A stretch of DNA of 64,000 bases from CAXXOK01 sp963663285 (GCA_963663285.2 CAXXNI010000002.1:1240001-1304000), one strand, 5' to 3'; counted from the first letter of the stretch, positions 9,075 through 18,131 are shown. Translations and numbers: made by a program. Notes: generated by a model from the letters alone, not told the origin.

Positions 9075-9878
9075 ATGCAAGTTTTTCACCCTGCGCAAAC
9101 CAATAACGGTCTGCCTCCCGAGAATGTATTTTTAGTTGCCGACAGCGCAAACACGACCGTGGCAGAAGGTTATTTAGTGCAGTCTTATCACCCATATTTA
9201 TTTCCGGACCGCCCGGTCAATATATTTCTAAGCGTTTTCTCAAAAGGCCCTGGACTGGATATGCTTCTAGGGGCTTTGCTTGCGCGCGCCGTGCAGCTGC
9301 GCCAGCAAACACCAAACCTGAAGGCACGCGTATTTGCGCAAGTGGGTATGCAGGATGCCGCCATGTTATCCTTTTACCGGGAAAGCGGTTTTACCGCGGA
9401 TGATGCGTTGGATGTTGTGCGTATTTATGCCCCCAACGCCAAACCCAGCGCCCCCATGGGGTATGAGATGGGCATGGTTCCGTTGCAAACGCAGATGGAG
9501 CAGACTGCCTTCTTAATGCGTATGAACACCTACCGTTTGAATGCGCTGCAACAGCCGATGTTACAGCGGTATATGAGTATGCAGCATTTTTCCGCGCTTT
9601 ATATTTCTCGCGGTTCCGAAATTGTTGGCGAAGCCGCATTTACCGGTGCAGGCGAAAGCGCGCAGCTGATCGGTTTGTATGTGATGCCGAATTACCGCCG
9701 GCTTGGTATCGCTAAAACGCTGATTGCGTCCGGCATGAATCTGCTATCCGAGCATGGTGTAACCACCTTTGAAGCGGATGTAATCCGCCGTAACGTGCCG
9801 CAGTGCCGTCTGGCGCAGAGCTGTAAAGCTACTTTTATCCGCACAGCCTGCTTGTACCCCGGTATCAATTTTGACTAA
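9075..9878 (+). CDS. GNAT family N-acetyltransferase, probable tandem GNAT
   Basis: The 267-residue protein ends in a recognisable GNAT core: IGLYVMPNYRRLGIAKTL (the acetyl-CoA-binding R-x-x-G-x-A loop) followed by an FEADVIRRNVPQCRLAQ segment. The N-terminal half also looks GNAT-derived (AAMLSFYRESGF), so it may be a double-GNAT protein with one degenerate half. The acceptor substrate is not predictable. The ATG at 9075 is preceded by GAAAGGA. A GTG at 9045 is possible, but its AGGAGG lies about 15 bases away. It heads a probable three-gene operon. Confidence 0.78.
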   Translation: MQVFHPAQTNNGLPPENVFLVADSANTTVAEGYLVQSYHPYLFPDRPVNIFLSVFSKGPGLDMLLGALLARAVQLRQQTPNLKARVFAQVGMQDAAMLSFYRESGFTADDALDVVRIYAPNAKPSAPMGYEMGMVPLQTQMEQTAFLMRMNTYRLNALQQPMLQRYMSMQHFSALYISRGSEIVGEAAFTGAGESAQLIGLYVMPNYRRLGIAKTLIASGMNLLSEHGVTTFEADVIRRNVPQCRLAQSCKATFIRTACLYPGINFD

Positions 9879-9881
9879 ACG

Positions 9882-10550
9882 ATGGAAAATTATCAATTGA
9901 TTCGCAGCAACCGAAAGACACTGGCTTTATCGATCGATACAAACGGTACGCTTATTGTGCGTGCCCCTTTTTTAATGCACACCGCGCAAATTAATGCGTT
10001 TATTCAAAAACAGCGCGTCTGGATTGAGCAAACCCGCAAGAAAGTTGCCATGCTTCCACCTGTACCCCGGTTTTCGCCCAAAGATGGTGCAGCCATTCCC
10101 TATTGGGGGCGTACATTGGTTCTTCAAAGCGCCGCTGTAGCAAAAGTCACATTGCATGGCGACATTTTACAGTATCCCGCGCAAAAAGATGCCACGGCGC
10201 TAATTATACGCTGGTTGGAGAAACAGGCAAGGGAGGAATTGCAACAGCGGATACAGGTATTATCCCAGTCTATGAATCAAACGCCAACCTCCTTTCGCTT
10301 TTCACGGGCGAAAGGCCGCTGGGGCAGCATGAGTACCCGAGGCACACTTAGCCTTAACCGCGCTTTAGTCCATTGCCCTCCTGATGTGATTGATTATGTC
10401 ATCATCCATGAGTTGTGCCATATTCCGCATCCCAACCATTCCCCCGCTTTTTGGCGTGAAGTGGAGCACTGGATGCCGGGTTACCGCAGCAAAAAGCAAT
10501 GGCTAAAGGCTCATGCATCGCTTGTTTCTTTTCTCCCGGATGGAAAATAG
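9882..10550 (+). CDS. YgjP/DUF45-like zinc metallopeptidase
   Basis: This 222-residue protein matches the YgjP-like family: an N-terminal beta-rich region, the FRFSRAKGRWGSMS-type block with conserved RWGS, and a metal site HELCHIPHPNHS (H176, E177, H180, third ligand H186). The HExxH helix implies zinc-dependent hydrolysis. Family members are cytoplasmic with poorly known substrates and are often annotated as M48-like or SprT-like. It begins only three bases after the GNAT stop and lacks a strong ribosome site, which suggests translational coupling. Its end is eleven bases before the esterase gene. Confidence 0.85.
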   Translation: MENYQLIRSNRKTLALSIDTNGTLIVRAPFLMHTAQINAFIQKQRVWIEQTRKKVAMLPPVPRFSPKDGAAIPYWGRTLVLQSAAVAKVTLHGDILQYPAQKDATALIIRWLEKQAREELQQRIQVLSQSMNQTPTSFRFSRAKGRWGSMSTRGTLSLNRALVHCPPDVIDYVIIHELCHIPHPNHSPAFWREVEHWMPGYRSKKQWLKAHASLVSFLPDGK

Positions 10551-10561
10551 GAGTAGCAGTT

Positions 10562-11647
10562 ATGTGCAAACACGTGAAAAATTGCAAACGGTTTCTTTGC
10601 ATAGCCGGACTGATCGTATGCATTTTGCTGATAGCAACGGTTCTGCTTTTTATGCAAGTACGTTGGCTTGGCTGGTTGATCGCGCTTGCTGCCGCCTTGG
10701 CAATTATTTGGCTGTATAAACTACATTGGAAATACGCGTGGCAACGTATTGCTACCGTTATCCTTGTCTGTGTGTTTGCCTTCACGGGCATCTTTTTTGC
10801 TCCCCCCCTCCGGCAGACATTCCGTGTTTTGCCAAACGATACCGGTTGGACTCCACCCGACGGATATACGCTGGAAATCATTCAATTGGCCAATGCAAAG
10901 CTGGAAATGCTTAATAAGACAGATGCATCCGGCGAAAATATTATCCTCCAGTTACATGGCGGCGCTTTCGTATCCGGCATGAACAACCGCTACCGGGATA
11001 TGGCTGTACGGTATAGTACGGTTGGCGGCGACTGCGTGGTTGCCTCTTTGAATTATCGTCTTGCGCCGGATGCCCCATACCCCTGCCAGCAGGAAGACAC
11101 CATGGCTGCGTGGCGCTACCTAACCGATACGCTTGGCTATGCACCATCCAGTATTGTCGTCGCAGGCGACAGTGCAGGCGGTAATTTGGCTCTTTCCTTG
11201 GGACTGCGGCTCCGCGATTTGGGCGAGTCTCTCCCCGCCGGGTTTATTTGCATGTCTCCATGGGGAGATTTAAGTAATTCCGGTGTTTCGCATTATGATA
11301 ATGCAACCAAAGACCCTTCGTTTGGCGTAAAAGAAAGCGAATACGACGGGCAAGCTGTCGGCGTGAATACAACCTATCCGGACGGATTAGACGCGACAGA
11401 CCCATACCTGTCCCCCTCTTTTGGGGATTATTCAGGTTTCTCCCCTATATTGCTGCAGGCAGGCAGTATCGAGGTGCTATTGTCTGATAGCGAAATGGTA
11501 TACAATAATGCCATTGCCAACGGTGTCGATTGTACATTGACGGTCTATTATGATATGTTCCACGTGTTTCAAGCGGTTTTCGCTTTGCCATCCAGCCAGC
11601 GTGCTTGGGATGAAGTGGAGCTATTCCTGACAAAAGTTTTCCAGTGA
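10562..11647 (+). CDS. Membrane-anchored alpha/beta-hydrolase (HSL-type esterase)
   Basis: The 361-residue protein has about three N-terminal membrane segments (LCIAGLIVCILLIATVLLF; WLGWLIALAAALAIIWLY; IATVILVCVFAFTGIFF), then an alpha/beta-hydrolase domain of the hormone-sensitive-lipase group. It shows the oxyanion motif LQLHGGAFVSG (~residue 132), GDSAGG with nucleophile S204, SDSE as likely acid and FHVFQ with the likely catalytic histidine. The hydrolase domain probably faces outside. Substrate unknown; short acyl esters or acetylated carbohydrates are typical for the group. The ATG at 10562 has TAGGAG upstream; a longer frame overlapping the upstream gene lacks one. Confidence 0.85.
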   Translation: MCKHVKNCKRFLCIAGLIVCILLIATVLLFMQVRWLGWLIALAAALAIIWLYKLHWKYAWQRIATVILVCVFAFTGIFFAPPLRQTFRVLPNDTGWTPPDGYTLEIIQLANAKLEMLNKTDASGENIILQLHGGAFVSGMNNRYRDMAVRYSTVGGDCVVASLNYRLAPDAPYPCQQEDTMAAWRYLTDTLGYAPSSIVVAGDSAGGNLALSLGLRLRDLGESLPAGFICMSPWGDLSNSGVSHYDNATKDPSFGVKESEYDGQAVGVNTTYPDGLDATDPYLSPSFGDYSGFSPILLQAGSIEVLLSDSEMVYNNAIANGVDCTLTVYYDMFHVFQAVFALPSSQRAWDEVELFLTKVFQ

Positions 11648-11878
11648 GTATGCAGATACCCTCCTCATTCATTTTAATCTTCGCCCGTTCTACGCAGTTA
11701 GAAAAGCGAAGCGATGTCTATCCACGCTCTTTATAAACATCAACAGGTTACTAGATTGGCAGTATCAACGCTAATCCTTGCACTTTTACGAAACACGCAC
11801 GCCGATTTTTAAGCACAAGCACGCTGGATATGATCATCCTGGTACGAAGCAGTTACAACAGTATACATGATGACATAA

Positions 11879-11911
11879 AAGCGCCGCGCGGAAATCCGCG
11901 CGGCGCTTTGG
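11879..11911 (-). terminator. Terminator of the nucleoside ABC operon
   Basis: A very GC-rich perfect stem (AAGCGCCGCGCGGA with its complement, three-base loop) followed by TTTT on the minus strand, 14 bases past the last permease stop. The remaining bases 11648-11878 show nothing clear. Confidence 0.8.
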
Positions 11912-11924
11912 TATGCTTTTGTCG

Positions 11925-12917
11925 TTACCGTCCGCCCTTGTCGTAAGGAATACCTTCGGATTTTGGCGCGCGGCTCTTTTTGCTGGTAAGAATCAAGACA
12001 ATCATGGTCACAATGTAGGGCAACATAAGGTAGATATACTCCGAGCTTTTAATGTTCTCAAAGTGCGGCAGGAACGGAATCGATCCTGCATAGGAACCGA
12101 TGATTTTAAAGAGTGCGAAGAACATACTGGCGCCCAGAATATTCAGCGGTTTCCAGTTACCAAATATCATAACCGCCAAGGCAAGGAAGCCGTAACCAGC
12201 CACACTGCTTTGGAACCCGGAACCAGCCGCAACCGTAAAGGCAAAACCTCCGATGCCGCCAAGGAACCCGGAAATCGCAACACCCAGATACCGCATCCGG
12301 TATACGTTGATACCTACGCTGTCGGCCGCGTGCGGGTGTTCACCGCAAGCCCGCAGGCGAAGCCCGATCTTTGTCTTATACAGCACAACAATAGCCGCTG
12401 CTAACAGCAGGAATGCCAAGGGGGTCGTCATAAAGAAGCTTTTAAAGATAAAGCGCTGTAAAAATCCGTCTCCACTGACGATTCCGAAATTCTCCTGTGT
12501 TATACGCACCCAATTGGGAATCAAAATCGTCGTTTTCCCCTGCCCTTGAATCGCCCATGTAAGCACAATGGCAAAAGCAGGAGCCAGCATATTCAGCGCC
12601 GTACCGCCGATGGTTTGATCCGCTTTCAGGCGGATGGATGCAAACGCCAACAGTAAGCTGAATAACAGGCCGGAGATAGCCGCCAGCAGAATCGCAATGA
12701 ACACGCTCAGCTGCGGGTGCGCCGGTCCGAAACCGATTGCCTCCATCGTGCTCAGGAACAGGCAGCTAAACAGCGCACCGATGATCATAATGCCTTCCAG
12801 TGCAATGTTGATGATACCACTGCGTTCAGAGAACATACCGCCCAATGCCACCAATAGCAGCGGCACAGCGAACAAAATCGTACCGCTCAGGATATCTGCG
12901 ATTACATTACTTGTCAT
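11925..12917 (-). CDS. nupQ: Nucleoside-type ABC transporter permease (NupQ-like)
   Basis: This 330-residue polytopic membrane protein begins with FAVPLLLVALGGMFSERSG and IINIALEGIMIIGA, hallmarks of the BMP-associated permease family (B. subtilis NupQ/YufQ; branched-chain-permease superfamily). The typical EHPHAADSVGINVYRMRY cytoplasmic loop follows. It should form the heterodimeric channel with the adjacent NupP-like permease and import nucleosides. Its ATG overlaps the stop of the upstream permease gene by four bases (12914-12917), implying translational coupling. It is the last gene of the operon. Confidence 0.88.
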   Translation of the reverse strand: MTSNVIADILSGTILFAVPLLLVALGGMFSERSGIINIALEGIMIIGALFSCLFLSTMEAIGFGPAHPQLSVFIAILLAAISGLLFSLLLAFASIRLKADQTIGGTALNMLAPAFAIVLTWAIQGQGKTTILIPNWVRITQENFGIVSGDGFLQRFIFKSFFMTTPLAFLLLAAAIVVLYKTKIGLRLRACGEHPHAADSVGINVYRMRYLGVAISGFLGGIGGFAFTVAAGSGFQSSVAGYGFLALAVMIFGNWKPLNILGASMFFALFKIIGSYAGSIPFLPHFENIKSSEYIYLMLPYIVTMIVLILTSKKSRAPKSEGIPYDKGGR

Positions 12918-14080
12918 TTCGCCGTATCCTCACTTTCCACAGGTTTCACGGGCGTATTGTCCATATCGTCGTCCGCGTTGATATTCTCGGTCTGGTTTCG
13001 TAAAAACAGCTTACTAATCCAGCCGCGCATGAGCAGGGCAAATGCGCTCAGGTAAATGATCGCGGCAATAATAATGTCGATGATTTCCCGTGAATACTCC
13101 GGCTGCAATGCATCGCCGCCGACTTGAATATAGCTGACGAACAATGCGCTGAAAATGGTACCAACCGGGTTAGAGCTGGCAAGCAAGGCAACCGGAATGC
13201 CGTTGAAGCCCATGCTGAGCAAGCTCTTCACCAGTGTGTACTGCGCTGTGCCGCTCAGGTAATATATGCCGCCGCCAATGCCCGCCAACGCGCCTGCAAT
13301 GGTCATGGAAAGCACAATATTCCGCTTGGCATTGATACCCGCATAGTTGCTGGCATAACGGTTGTAGCCGCATGCTTTTAGCTCATAGCCAAACGTGGTT
13401 CGATTCATGATGATCCATACAATAATCGCAACAAAGATTGCAACAAATACACCTATGTTCATATAATTGGAACCCATTAGCTCCCCTAACCCCGCTTTAG
13501 GGATGGTCGCATTCGGGTTGTATGCCATAAACTTACTGCCGGTCAGCGCTGCGGTACGGTCTTTGTTAATCGCACCCCACGCATTCGCCAGCATAAGCGG
13601 CATATTATTCAAACTCAGGTTGACCGCAAAAAGCGCTATCCAGTTGAACATAATGGAGGTAATAACCTCATTAACGTTGAAAAGCGCTTTGCACAGACCG
13701 GGTATAACGCCCATCATCGCCCCGCCAACCATGCCCAACAGCAATGCCGCCCACCACGGCAAACGGAACTGAACCACACCGACCAACGCAAAAAATGCGC
13801 CCATCGTATACTGGCCTGTCGCCCCAATGTTGAACAAGCCTGTTTTAAACGCAAAGGCAACGGACAGGCCCGTCATCATCAGCGGTGCGCTTTGATAGAA
13901 CACCTTCGCCAGTTTTTCCGTAGAGGCGACGCCTGTCGTCATCAGATTATCAAATCCAAATAAGGCGAATTTAGAATTAAAGATAAGCAACAGCAGAAAA
14001 CCAAACAGCAAGCCAAGCGCAATGGATATCAACGAAGCTGTGGCGTTGATCAGCCCGGTATGGTTACGATGTTTTTTCAT
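12914..14080 (-). CDS. nupP: Nucleoside-type ABC transporter permease (NupP-like)
   Basis: The 388-residue permease has a short cytoplasmic N-terminus, multiple membrane spans and the segments FKTGLFNIGATGQYTMGAF and NVNEVITSIMFNWIA that mark the larger permease of nucleoside/BMP importers. The cytoplasmic loop ELKACGYNRYASNYAGIN resembles the coupling loop that contacts the ATPase. A charged C-terminal tail (NINADDDMDNTPVKPVESED) is longer than in many homologues. It overlaps both neighbours by four bases, which argues for one translationally coupled operon. Confidence 0.88.
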   Translation of the reverse strand: MKKHRNHTGLINATASLISIALGLLFGFLLLLIFNSKFALFGFDNLMTTGVASTEKLAKVFYQSAPLMMTGLSVAFAFKTGLFNIGATGQYTMGAFFALVGVVQFRLPWWAALLLGMVGGAMMGVIPGLCKALFNVNEVITSIMFNWIALFAVNLSLNNMPLMLANAWGAINKDRTAALTGSKFMAYNPNATIPKAGLGELMGSNYMNIGVFVAIFVAIIVWIIMNRTTFGYELKACGYNRYASNYAGINAKRNIVLSMTIAGALAGIGGGIYYLSGTAQYTLVKSLLSMGFNGIPVALLASSNPVGTIFSALFVSYIQVGGDALQPEYSREIIDIIIAAIIYLSAFALLMRGWISKLFLRNQTENINADDDMDNTPVKPVESEDTAK

Positions 14081-15621
14081 GCTTCTTCCACCTCCATACG
14101 GGTTTGCCTGTTCGCACCGGACATGTACAAGCCCAGTTCGTTAGCCGTAGCGGATTTCGCATCGACTTCCGCGACGATTTCACCTTCGTACATTACCAGT
14201 ATCCGGTCACTGACGCTCATTACCTCATCCAATTCCAGTGACACCAGCAGTACGGCCTTTTTATCATCCCGTGCCGCCACGATCTGCTTATGAATGTACT
14301 CAATCGCACCAACATCCAGCCCACGGGTAGGCTGTACTGCCAGCAGTACTTCCGGCTGCAGGCTTAATTCGCGGGCGACGATTGCTTTTTGCTGGTTTCC
14401 GCCGCTCATACTGCGTGTAACCGTAGACCCGCCCAAACTGGAGCGAATATCAAACTGGTCAATCAACTTATCGCTATAACGGGTCATTTCATCAAACCGG
14501 ATGAAGCCATGCTGCTGGAATTGCGGCATGTAATAACTCTTTAAGATCAAATTTTCCGCCAATGTGTAATCCAGCACCAATCCGTATTTATGCCGGTCCT
14601 CAGGGATGTGGGACAACCCCATATCATTACGCTCTCGAATACCGCTGTGCGTAATCTCCTTATCCCCCAAAAAGATAGAACCGCTTTCTGCCTTCATCAA
14701 GCCGGCAAGTGCATATATCAGTTCTGTCTGCCCATTGCCGTCAATCCCGGCAATACCGACAATTTCGCCCTGATGCACCTTAAAAGACACATTATTAACC
14801 TTTTTCTTGGTATGGTGTTTGTCGCCAACCACCAAATTGCGCACCGTAAGCGCAGGCGCGCCGGGCTTTGCAGGCGCTTTATCCACCGTAAAGCTGACCT
14901 TGCGGCCCACCATCATCTCCGCCAGCTGCGCAGCATTGGTATCGGCTACATCCACCGTGCCGATGCATTTGCCTTTACGCAGTACCGTAACACGATCGGC
15001 GACCGCCATAATCTCGTTCAGCTTATGGGTGATGAACAGAATGCTCTTCCCTTCTTTAGAGAAGTTACGCATAATCTGCATCAACTCTTCAATTTCCTGC
15101 GGCGTCAGTACAGCCGTAGGCTCGTCGAAAATAAGAATATCATTGTCACGGAAGAGCATTTTCAAAATTTCAACACGTTGCTGCATCCCAACGCTGATCT
15201 CTTCGATCACCGCGTCCGGGTCTACCTGCAGCCCGTATTTTTCGCTGAGGTCCATAACCTTTTTACGGGCTTCCTTTTTTTGTAAAAACCCGTTTTTCGT
15301 TTGCTCCGCGCCCAAAATAATATTATCCAGCACCGAAAAAACTTCCACCAGTTTAAAGTGCTGGTGAACCATGCCGATATTCAGGCGGTTAGCGTCGTTC
15401 GGGTCTTCAATCTTTACGACCTCACCATCCTTTTTGATCACGCCTGCTTCCGGTTGATACAAACCGAACAGTACGCTCATCAGCGTGCTTTTTCCGGCAC
15501 CGTTCTCCCCCAGCAACGCGTGTATTTCACCCTTTTTTAATTGTAGGGTGATATCATCGTTGGCGATGATGCCCGGAAATTTTTTCGTGATGTTGAGCAT
15601 CTCGATGACATATTCGCTCAT
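14077..15621 (-). CDS. nupO: Nucleoside-type ABC transporter double ATPase (NupO-like)
   Basis: The 514-residue protein has two ABC ATPase domains. The first has Walker A GENGAGKST, an SVGMQQRVEILK signature and Walker B ILIFDEPTAVLTP. The second has a degenerate Walker A (GIDGNGQTELI), SMSGGNQQKAIVARE and LLAVQPTRGLDVGA. An intact first site with an altered second one is normal for this family. It powers nucleoside import with the two permeases and the BMP protein. The ATG at 15621 has GAGGG eight bases upstream; ATG 15636 sits on top of the AGAAGGG and is less likely. Confidence 0.9.
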   Translation of the reverse strand: MSEYVIEMLNITKKFPGIIANDDITLQLKKGEIHALLGENGAGKSTLMSVLFGLYQPEAGVIKKDGEVVKIEDPNDANRLNIGMVHQHFKLVEVFSVLDNIILGAEQTKNGFLQKKEARKKVMDLSEKYGLQVDPDAVIEEISVGMQQRVEILKMLFRDNDILIFDEPTAVLTPQEIEELMQIMRNFSKEGKSILFITHKLNEIMAVADRVTVLRKGKCIGTVDVADTNAAQLAEMMVGRKVSFTVDKAPAKPGAPALTVRNLVVGDKHHTKKKVNNVSFKVHQGEIVGIAGIDGNGQTELIYALAGLMKAESGSIFLGDKEITHSGIRERNDMGLSHIPEDRHKYGLVLDYTLAENLILKSYYMPQFQQHGFIRFDEMTRYSDKLIDQFDIRSSLGGSTVTRSMSGGNQQKAIVARELSLQPEVLLAVQPTRGLDVGAIEYIHKQIVAARDDKKAVLLVSLELDEVMSVSDRILVMYEGEIVAEVDAKSATANELGLYMSGANRQTRMEVEEA

Positions 15622-15964
15622 GCGCTTTTCCCTCATCCCTTCTGCATTGAAGTTATACTGGATTGACATATAAACACTTTACGCTTCTGCGGGGAAGCGT
15701 TCATATCTCAAGCCGGTATTGCGCGCTTTTCCCTGCCGATTCTTCATATCCCATGAATACCCTATAATGTGAAAAAGGCTAAGCATCTGCCTAGCCTTTC
15801 CCAGCGCCAGTGCGCAGCGGTGGGTAGCAAGGCGGAATCCGCAACGCTGCGTCATCCGAAGCCGCTGGTATCAGCGGCACAAGCTGCCTCTCTGCCGCCC
15901 GCTTGCGCGATACGGCGGGCGGGAGAGGGTCGGGCTTTCGCCCGACCCTTCCCGTTTATTGCAA
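15622..15964 (-). other. Structured spacer between the BMP gene and nupO
   Basis: These 343 bases hold no gene. From the BMP stop downstream they show a GC stem closed by a GAAA-type loop (GGGTCGGGC with GCCCGACCC, ~15930-15951), a CCGCCCG/CGGGCGG stem, a GCCGCTG/CAGCGGC stem, a terminator (15772-15799) and a small ACGCTTC/GAAGCGT hairpin near 15685. No known riboswitch was recognised. Confidence 0.55.
15772..15799 (-). terminator. Intra-operon terminator between BMP gene and nupO
   Basis: On the minus strand, AAGGCTA and TAGCCTT flank a ten-base loop, followed by five T residues. It lies between binding-protein and ATPase genes that normally share a transcript. Confidence 0.65.
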
Positions 15965-17020
15965 TTAGTTCTGGTAGTCCACAGCTACAGCGGTAACAGC
16001 AGGCTCAGTGGCGGTATCGCTGCTCACAACGATTTCGCCGCTCTTTACCTTGTCGAAGATAGCGGTGTATTCATCCACCGTGAAGGTGTTGAAACGCCAG
16101 GATGCTTCGGCAGTGGGCAAGCCGGTGCAATCTTCAGCTGCGCCCAGGGTAGCGGTTACGCCGCCCATATCGCCCCAAGTGCCGCCATTGGCGTACAGCT
16201 CAGTCAGCGCGAGCACAACGGAAGTCTTGAGGTTCTTCATAGCGGAGGTAATGATCAGGTCGCTATCCATCGCCTGGTCAACGTCCACGCCGATTACCTT
16301 GCCGTTGGCAGCTTCAGCAGCCGCAATGGCGCTGAGGTAGATGCCGCCGCCGCAAGCGAACACGACTTCGGTACCTTCGGTGTACCAGCCATCCATCTTG
16401 ATCTTGATGTCATCGCTGGGAGCGAAGCTATCGCAGTACCAGTATTTGATTTCCACGTTGGTCAGGCCCATTTCGGCAGCCGCCGCATCGGCGCCCTGCA
16501 CAAAGCCGTAACCATAGCGTACAACAGCGGGAACCGCCATGCCGCCGAGGAAGCCCAGCTTGGTGTAGCCGTCTTTCACAGCCGCGTAACCCGCAAAGTA
16601 GCCGCTCTGCTCTTCCTGATACAGGATGGAATACACGTTCGTCAGCGGTTCTGCGCTGTCGGGAGCGGTATCGATCAGCAGGAGGTTAACATCCGGATAC
16701 TCGGCCGCGACAATCGCGGCGCTGGACGCGAACAGATAGCCGGGGCAAACGATGGTGGTAGCGCCTTTGTCGATAGCGCTCTTCATGCTTTCCACACGGG
16801 CTTCGTCGCTGTCTTCGGACGGACGATAGTAGTTATAGGTAACGCCATTGTCCTCGGCAAAGGCTTTTACGCCTTCCCAAGTTGCTTGGTTGAAGCTGTG
16901 ATCGTCAATGTTGCCGACGTCGGTAACTAGAGCGATCTCGTACGTGCCCTCGGCCACCGCGAAGGTGCAGAGGCTCAGCACAAGCGTCAGTGCCAAAAGG
17001 ATAGAAACAACCTTTTTCAT
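15965..17020 (-). CDS. nupN: BMP family nucleoside-binding protein
   Basis: This 351-residue substrate-binding protein has a signal peptide KKVVSILLALTLVLSLC ending in AVA-EG, then the BMP/PnrA family pattern IALVTDVGNIDDHSFNQ, ATTIVCPGYLF and EEQSGYFAGYAAV. BMP proteins bind nucleosides and hand them to the adjacent NupOPQ-like importer. The usual Gram-positive lipobox is missing: the cysteine is preceded by leucine and an AxA site follows, so SPase I cleavage or retention as an uncleaved anchor is more likely than lipidation. The ATG at 17020 follows AAGGAGGG; a longer upstream frame lacks such a site. Confidence 0.9.
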   Translation of the reverse strand: MKKVVSILLALTLVLSLCTFAVAEGTYEIALVTDVGNIDDHSFNQATWEGVKAFAEDNGVTYNYYRPSEDSDEARVESMKSAIDKGATTIVCPGYLFASSAAIVAAEYPDVNLLLIDTAPDSAEPLTNVYSILYQEEQSGYFAGYAAVKDGYTKLGFLGGMAVPAVVRYGYGFVQGADAAAAEMGLTNVEIKYWYCDSFAPSDDIKIKMDGWYTEGTEVVFACGGGIYLSAIAAAEAANGKVIGVDVDQAMDSDLIITSAMKNLKTSVVLALTELYANGGTWGDMGGVTATLGAAEDCTGLPTAEASWRFNTFTVDEYTAIFDKVKSGEIVVSSDTATEPAVTAVAVDYQN

Positions 17021-17076
17021 GTTAGGTTCCCTCCTTGCAATTTTCGGTGCATCGTTGCACATCGAAGTACAAATTG

Positions 17077-17105
17077 ATTATAACAGATGCACGAACATTT
17101 TTAAA
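17077..17105 (-). promoter_or_regulatory. Sigma-A-type promoter of the nucleoside ABC operon
   Basis: On the minus strand, TTTAAA (17100-17105), a 17-base spacer and TATAAT (17077-17082) precede the BMP start by about 55 bases. No purine riboswitch is visible in the short leader. Confidence 0.65.
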
Positions 17106-17190
17106 GGGGAAATTCATTATGGATACAGAAATTCCCTTTGCGAAAAGCCCCATGATACATACATGGCATAAAAGGCAAGGCGTTTATCCA

Positions 17191-17220
17191 TTGCCTGCCA
17201 TTTGAAACCCATGGTATAAT
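17191..17220 (+). promoter_or_regulatory. Extended -10 promoter of the HAD phosphatase gene
   Basis: TTGCCT (17191-17196), an 18-base spacer and TATAAT (17215-17220) preceded by TGG. Confidence 0.6.
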
Positions 17221-17306
17221 GAAGGCGGAACAGGCAAACGATTCCACTGTTCCAAGCACGTTGCGTATGCTCTGCTCCCAGCAGCCGGGCAGGAAAGGTG
17301 AAAAGA

Positions 17307-18131
17307 ATGTCCGAGTTACAACCATCCACCATGGAAGCACTTCGTGCAAAAAAAGGCTATATTATTGATATGGACGGCGTTATCTACCACGGAAATATGC
17401 TTCTGCCGGGTGTGACCGAGTTCGTAGAGTGGTTGAAGGCCGAAAAAAAAGCATTTCTCTTTTTAACCAACAGCAGTGAGCGCGCACCGCGCGAGTTGCA
17501 GCAAAAGCTGGCGCGCCTGGGACTGGATGTGGATGAAAGCCACTTCTATACCAGCGCGCTTTCCACGGCTGCATTCTTAAAGCAGCAACGTCCCGGCGGC
17601 AGCGCTTATGTCATCGGCGAACCCGGCCTTGTCGGCGCGTTATATGACGCTGGTTTTACCATGAACGAAATCAATCCCGATTATGTGGTACTAGGCGAAA
17701 CACGCTCTTACAGTTTTGATCGTATTGAGCACGCAGTGGCACTGGTGCGCGCGGGCGCTAAGCTGATTGGCACTAATCCGGATATTACCGGCCCTGTTGA
17801 AGGCGGAATCATCCCCGCATGCAAAGCACTGATGGCTCCCATTGAAATGGCTACCGGCCGTACCGCATATTTTCTGGGCAAGCCTAACCCCCTGATGATG
17901 CGCCACGGCCTGCGTATGCTGGGTGTGCAAGCAGATGAGGCCGCCATTATCGGCGACCGTATGGATACGGACATTGTGGCAGGTGTGGAAAGCGGTATTG
18001 ATACGGTGCTTGTGCTCAGCGGTGTTACCAGCGAGCACGAAATGCGCAAATTCCCCTATCGCCCCTTATACATTCTCAGTGGCGTTGGCGAGGTTGTGCC
18101 CGGCTACGTCCCGGTCGCCCGGAAACAATAA
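17307..18131 (+). CDS. NagD-type HAD superfamily phosphatase
   Basis: The 274-residue protein shows HAD class IIA (NagD-like) motifs in order: IIDMDGVIYHG with catalytic D21 and D23, FLTNSSERAPRE (motif II), a type II cap, GKPNPLMM with the motif III lysine, and IIGDRMDTDIVAG (motif IV). Such enzymes are cytoplasmic phosphatases acting on sugar phosphates, nucleoside monophosphates or phosphoglycolate; the substrate cannot be fixed from sequence. The ATG at 17307 has AGGAAAGG eight bases upstream; the in-frame GTG at 17298 overlaps that site. It is monocistronic, with its own promoter and terminator. Confidence 0.92.
   Translation: MSELQPSTMEALRAKKGYIIDMDGVIYHGNMLLPGVTEFVEWLKAEKKAFLFLTNSSERAPRELQQKLARLGLDVDESHFYTSALSTAAFLKQQRPGGSAYVIGEPGLVGALYDAGFTMNEINPDYVVLGETRSYSFDRIEHAVALVRAGAKLIGTNPDITGPVEGGIIPACKALMAPIEMATGRTAYFLGKPNPLMMRHGLRMLGVQADEAAIIGDRMDTDIVAGVESGIDTVLVLSGVTSEHEMRKFPYRPLYILSGVGEVVPGYVPVARKQ

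Noticed and set aside
15800..15964. Possible known riboswitch (cobalamin or purine type) in the hairpin-rich spacer
   Set aside because: No conserved core of either class was found. It lies after, not before, the first gene of the operon.
15959..16930. Plus-strand frame of 323 codons opposite the BMP gene
   Set aside because: Antisense to a clear binding-protein gene; no own ribosome site or domain.
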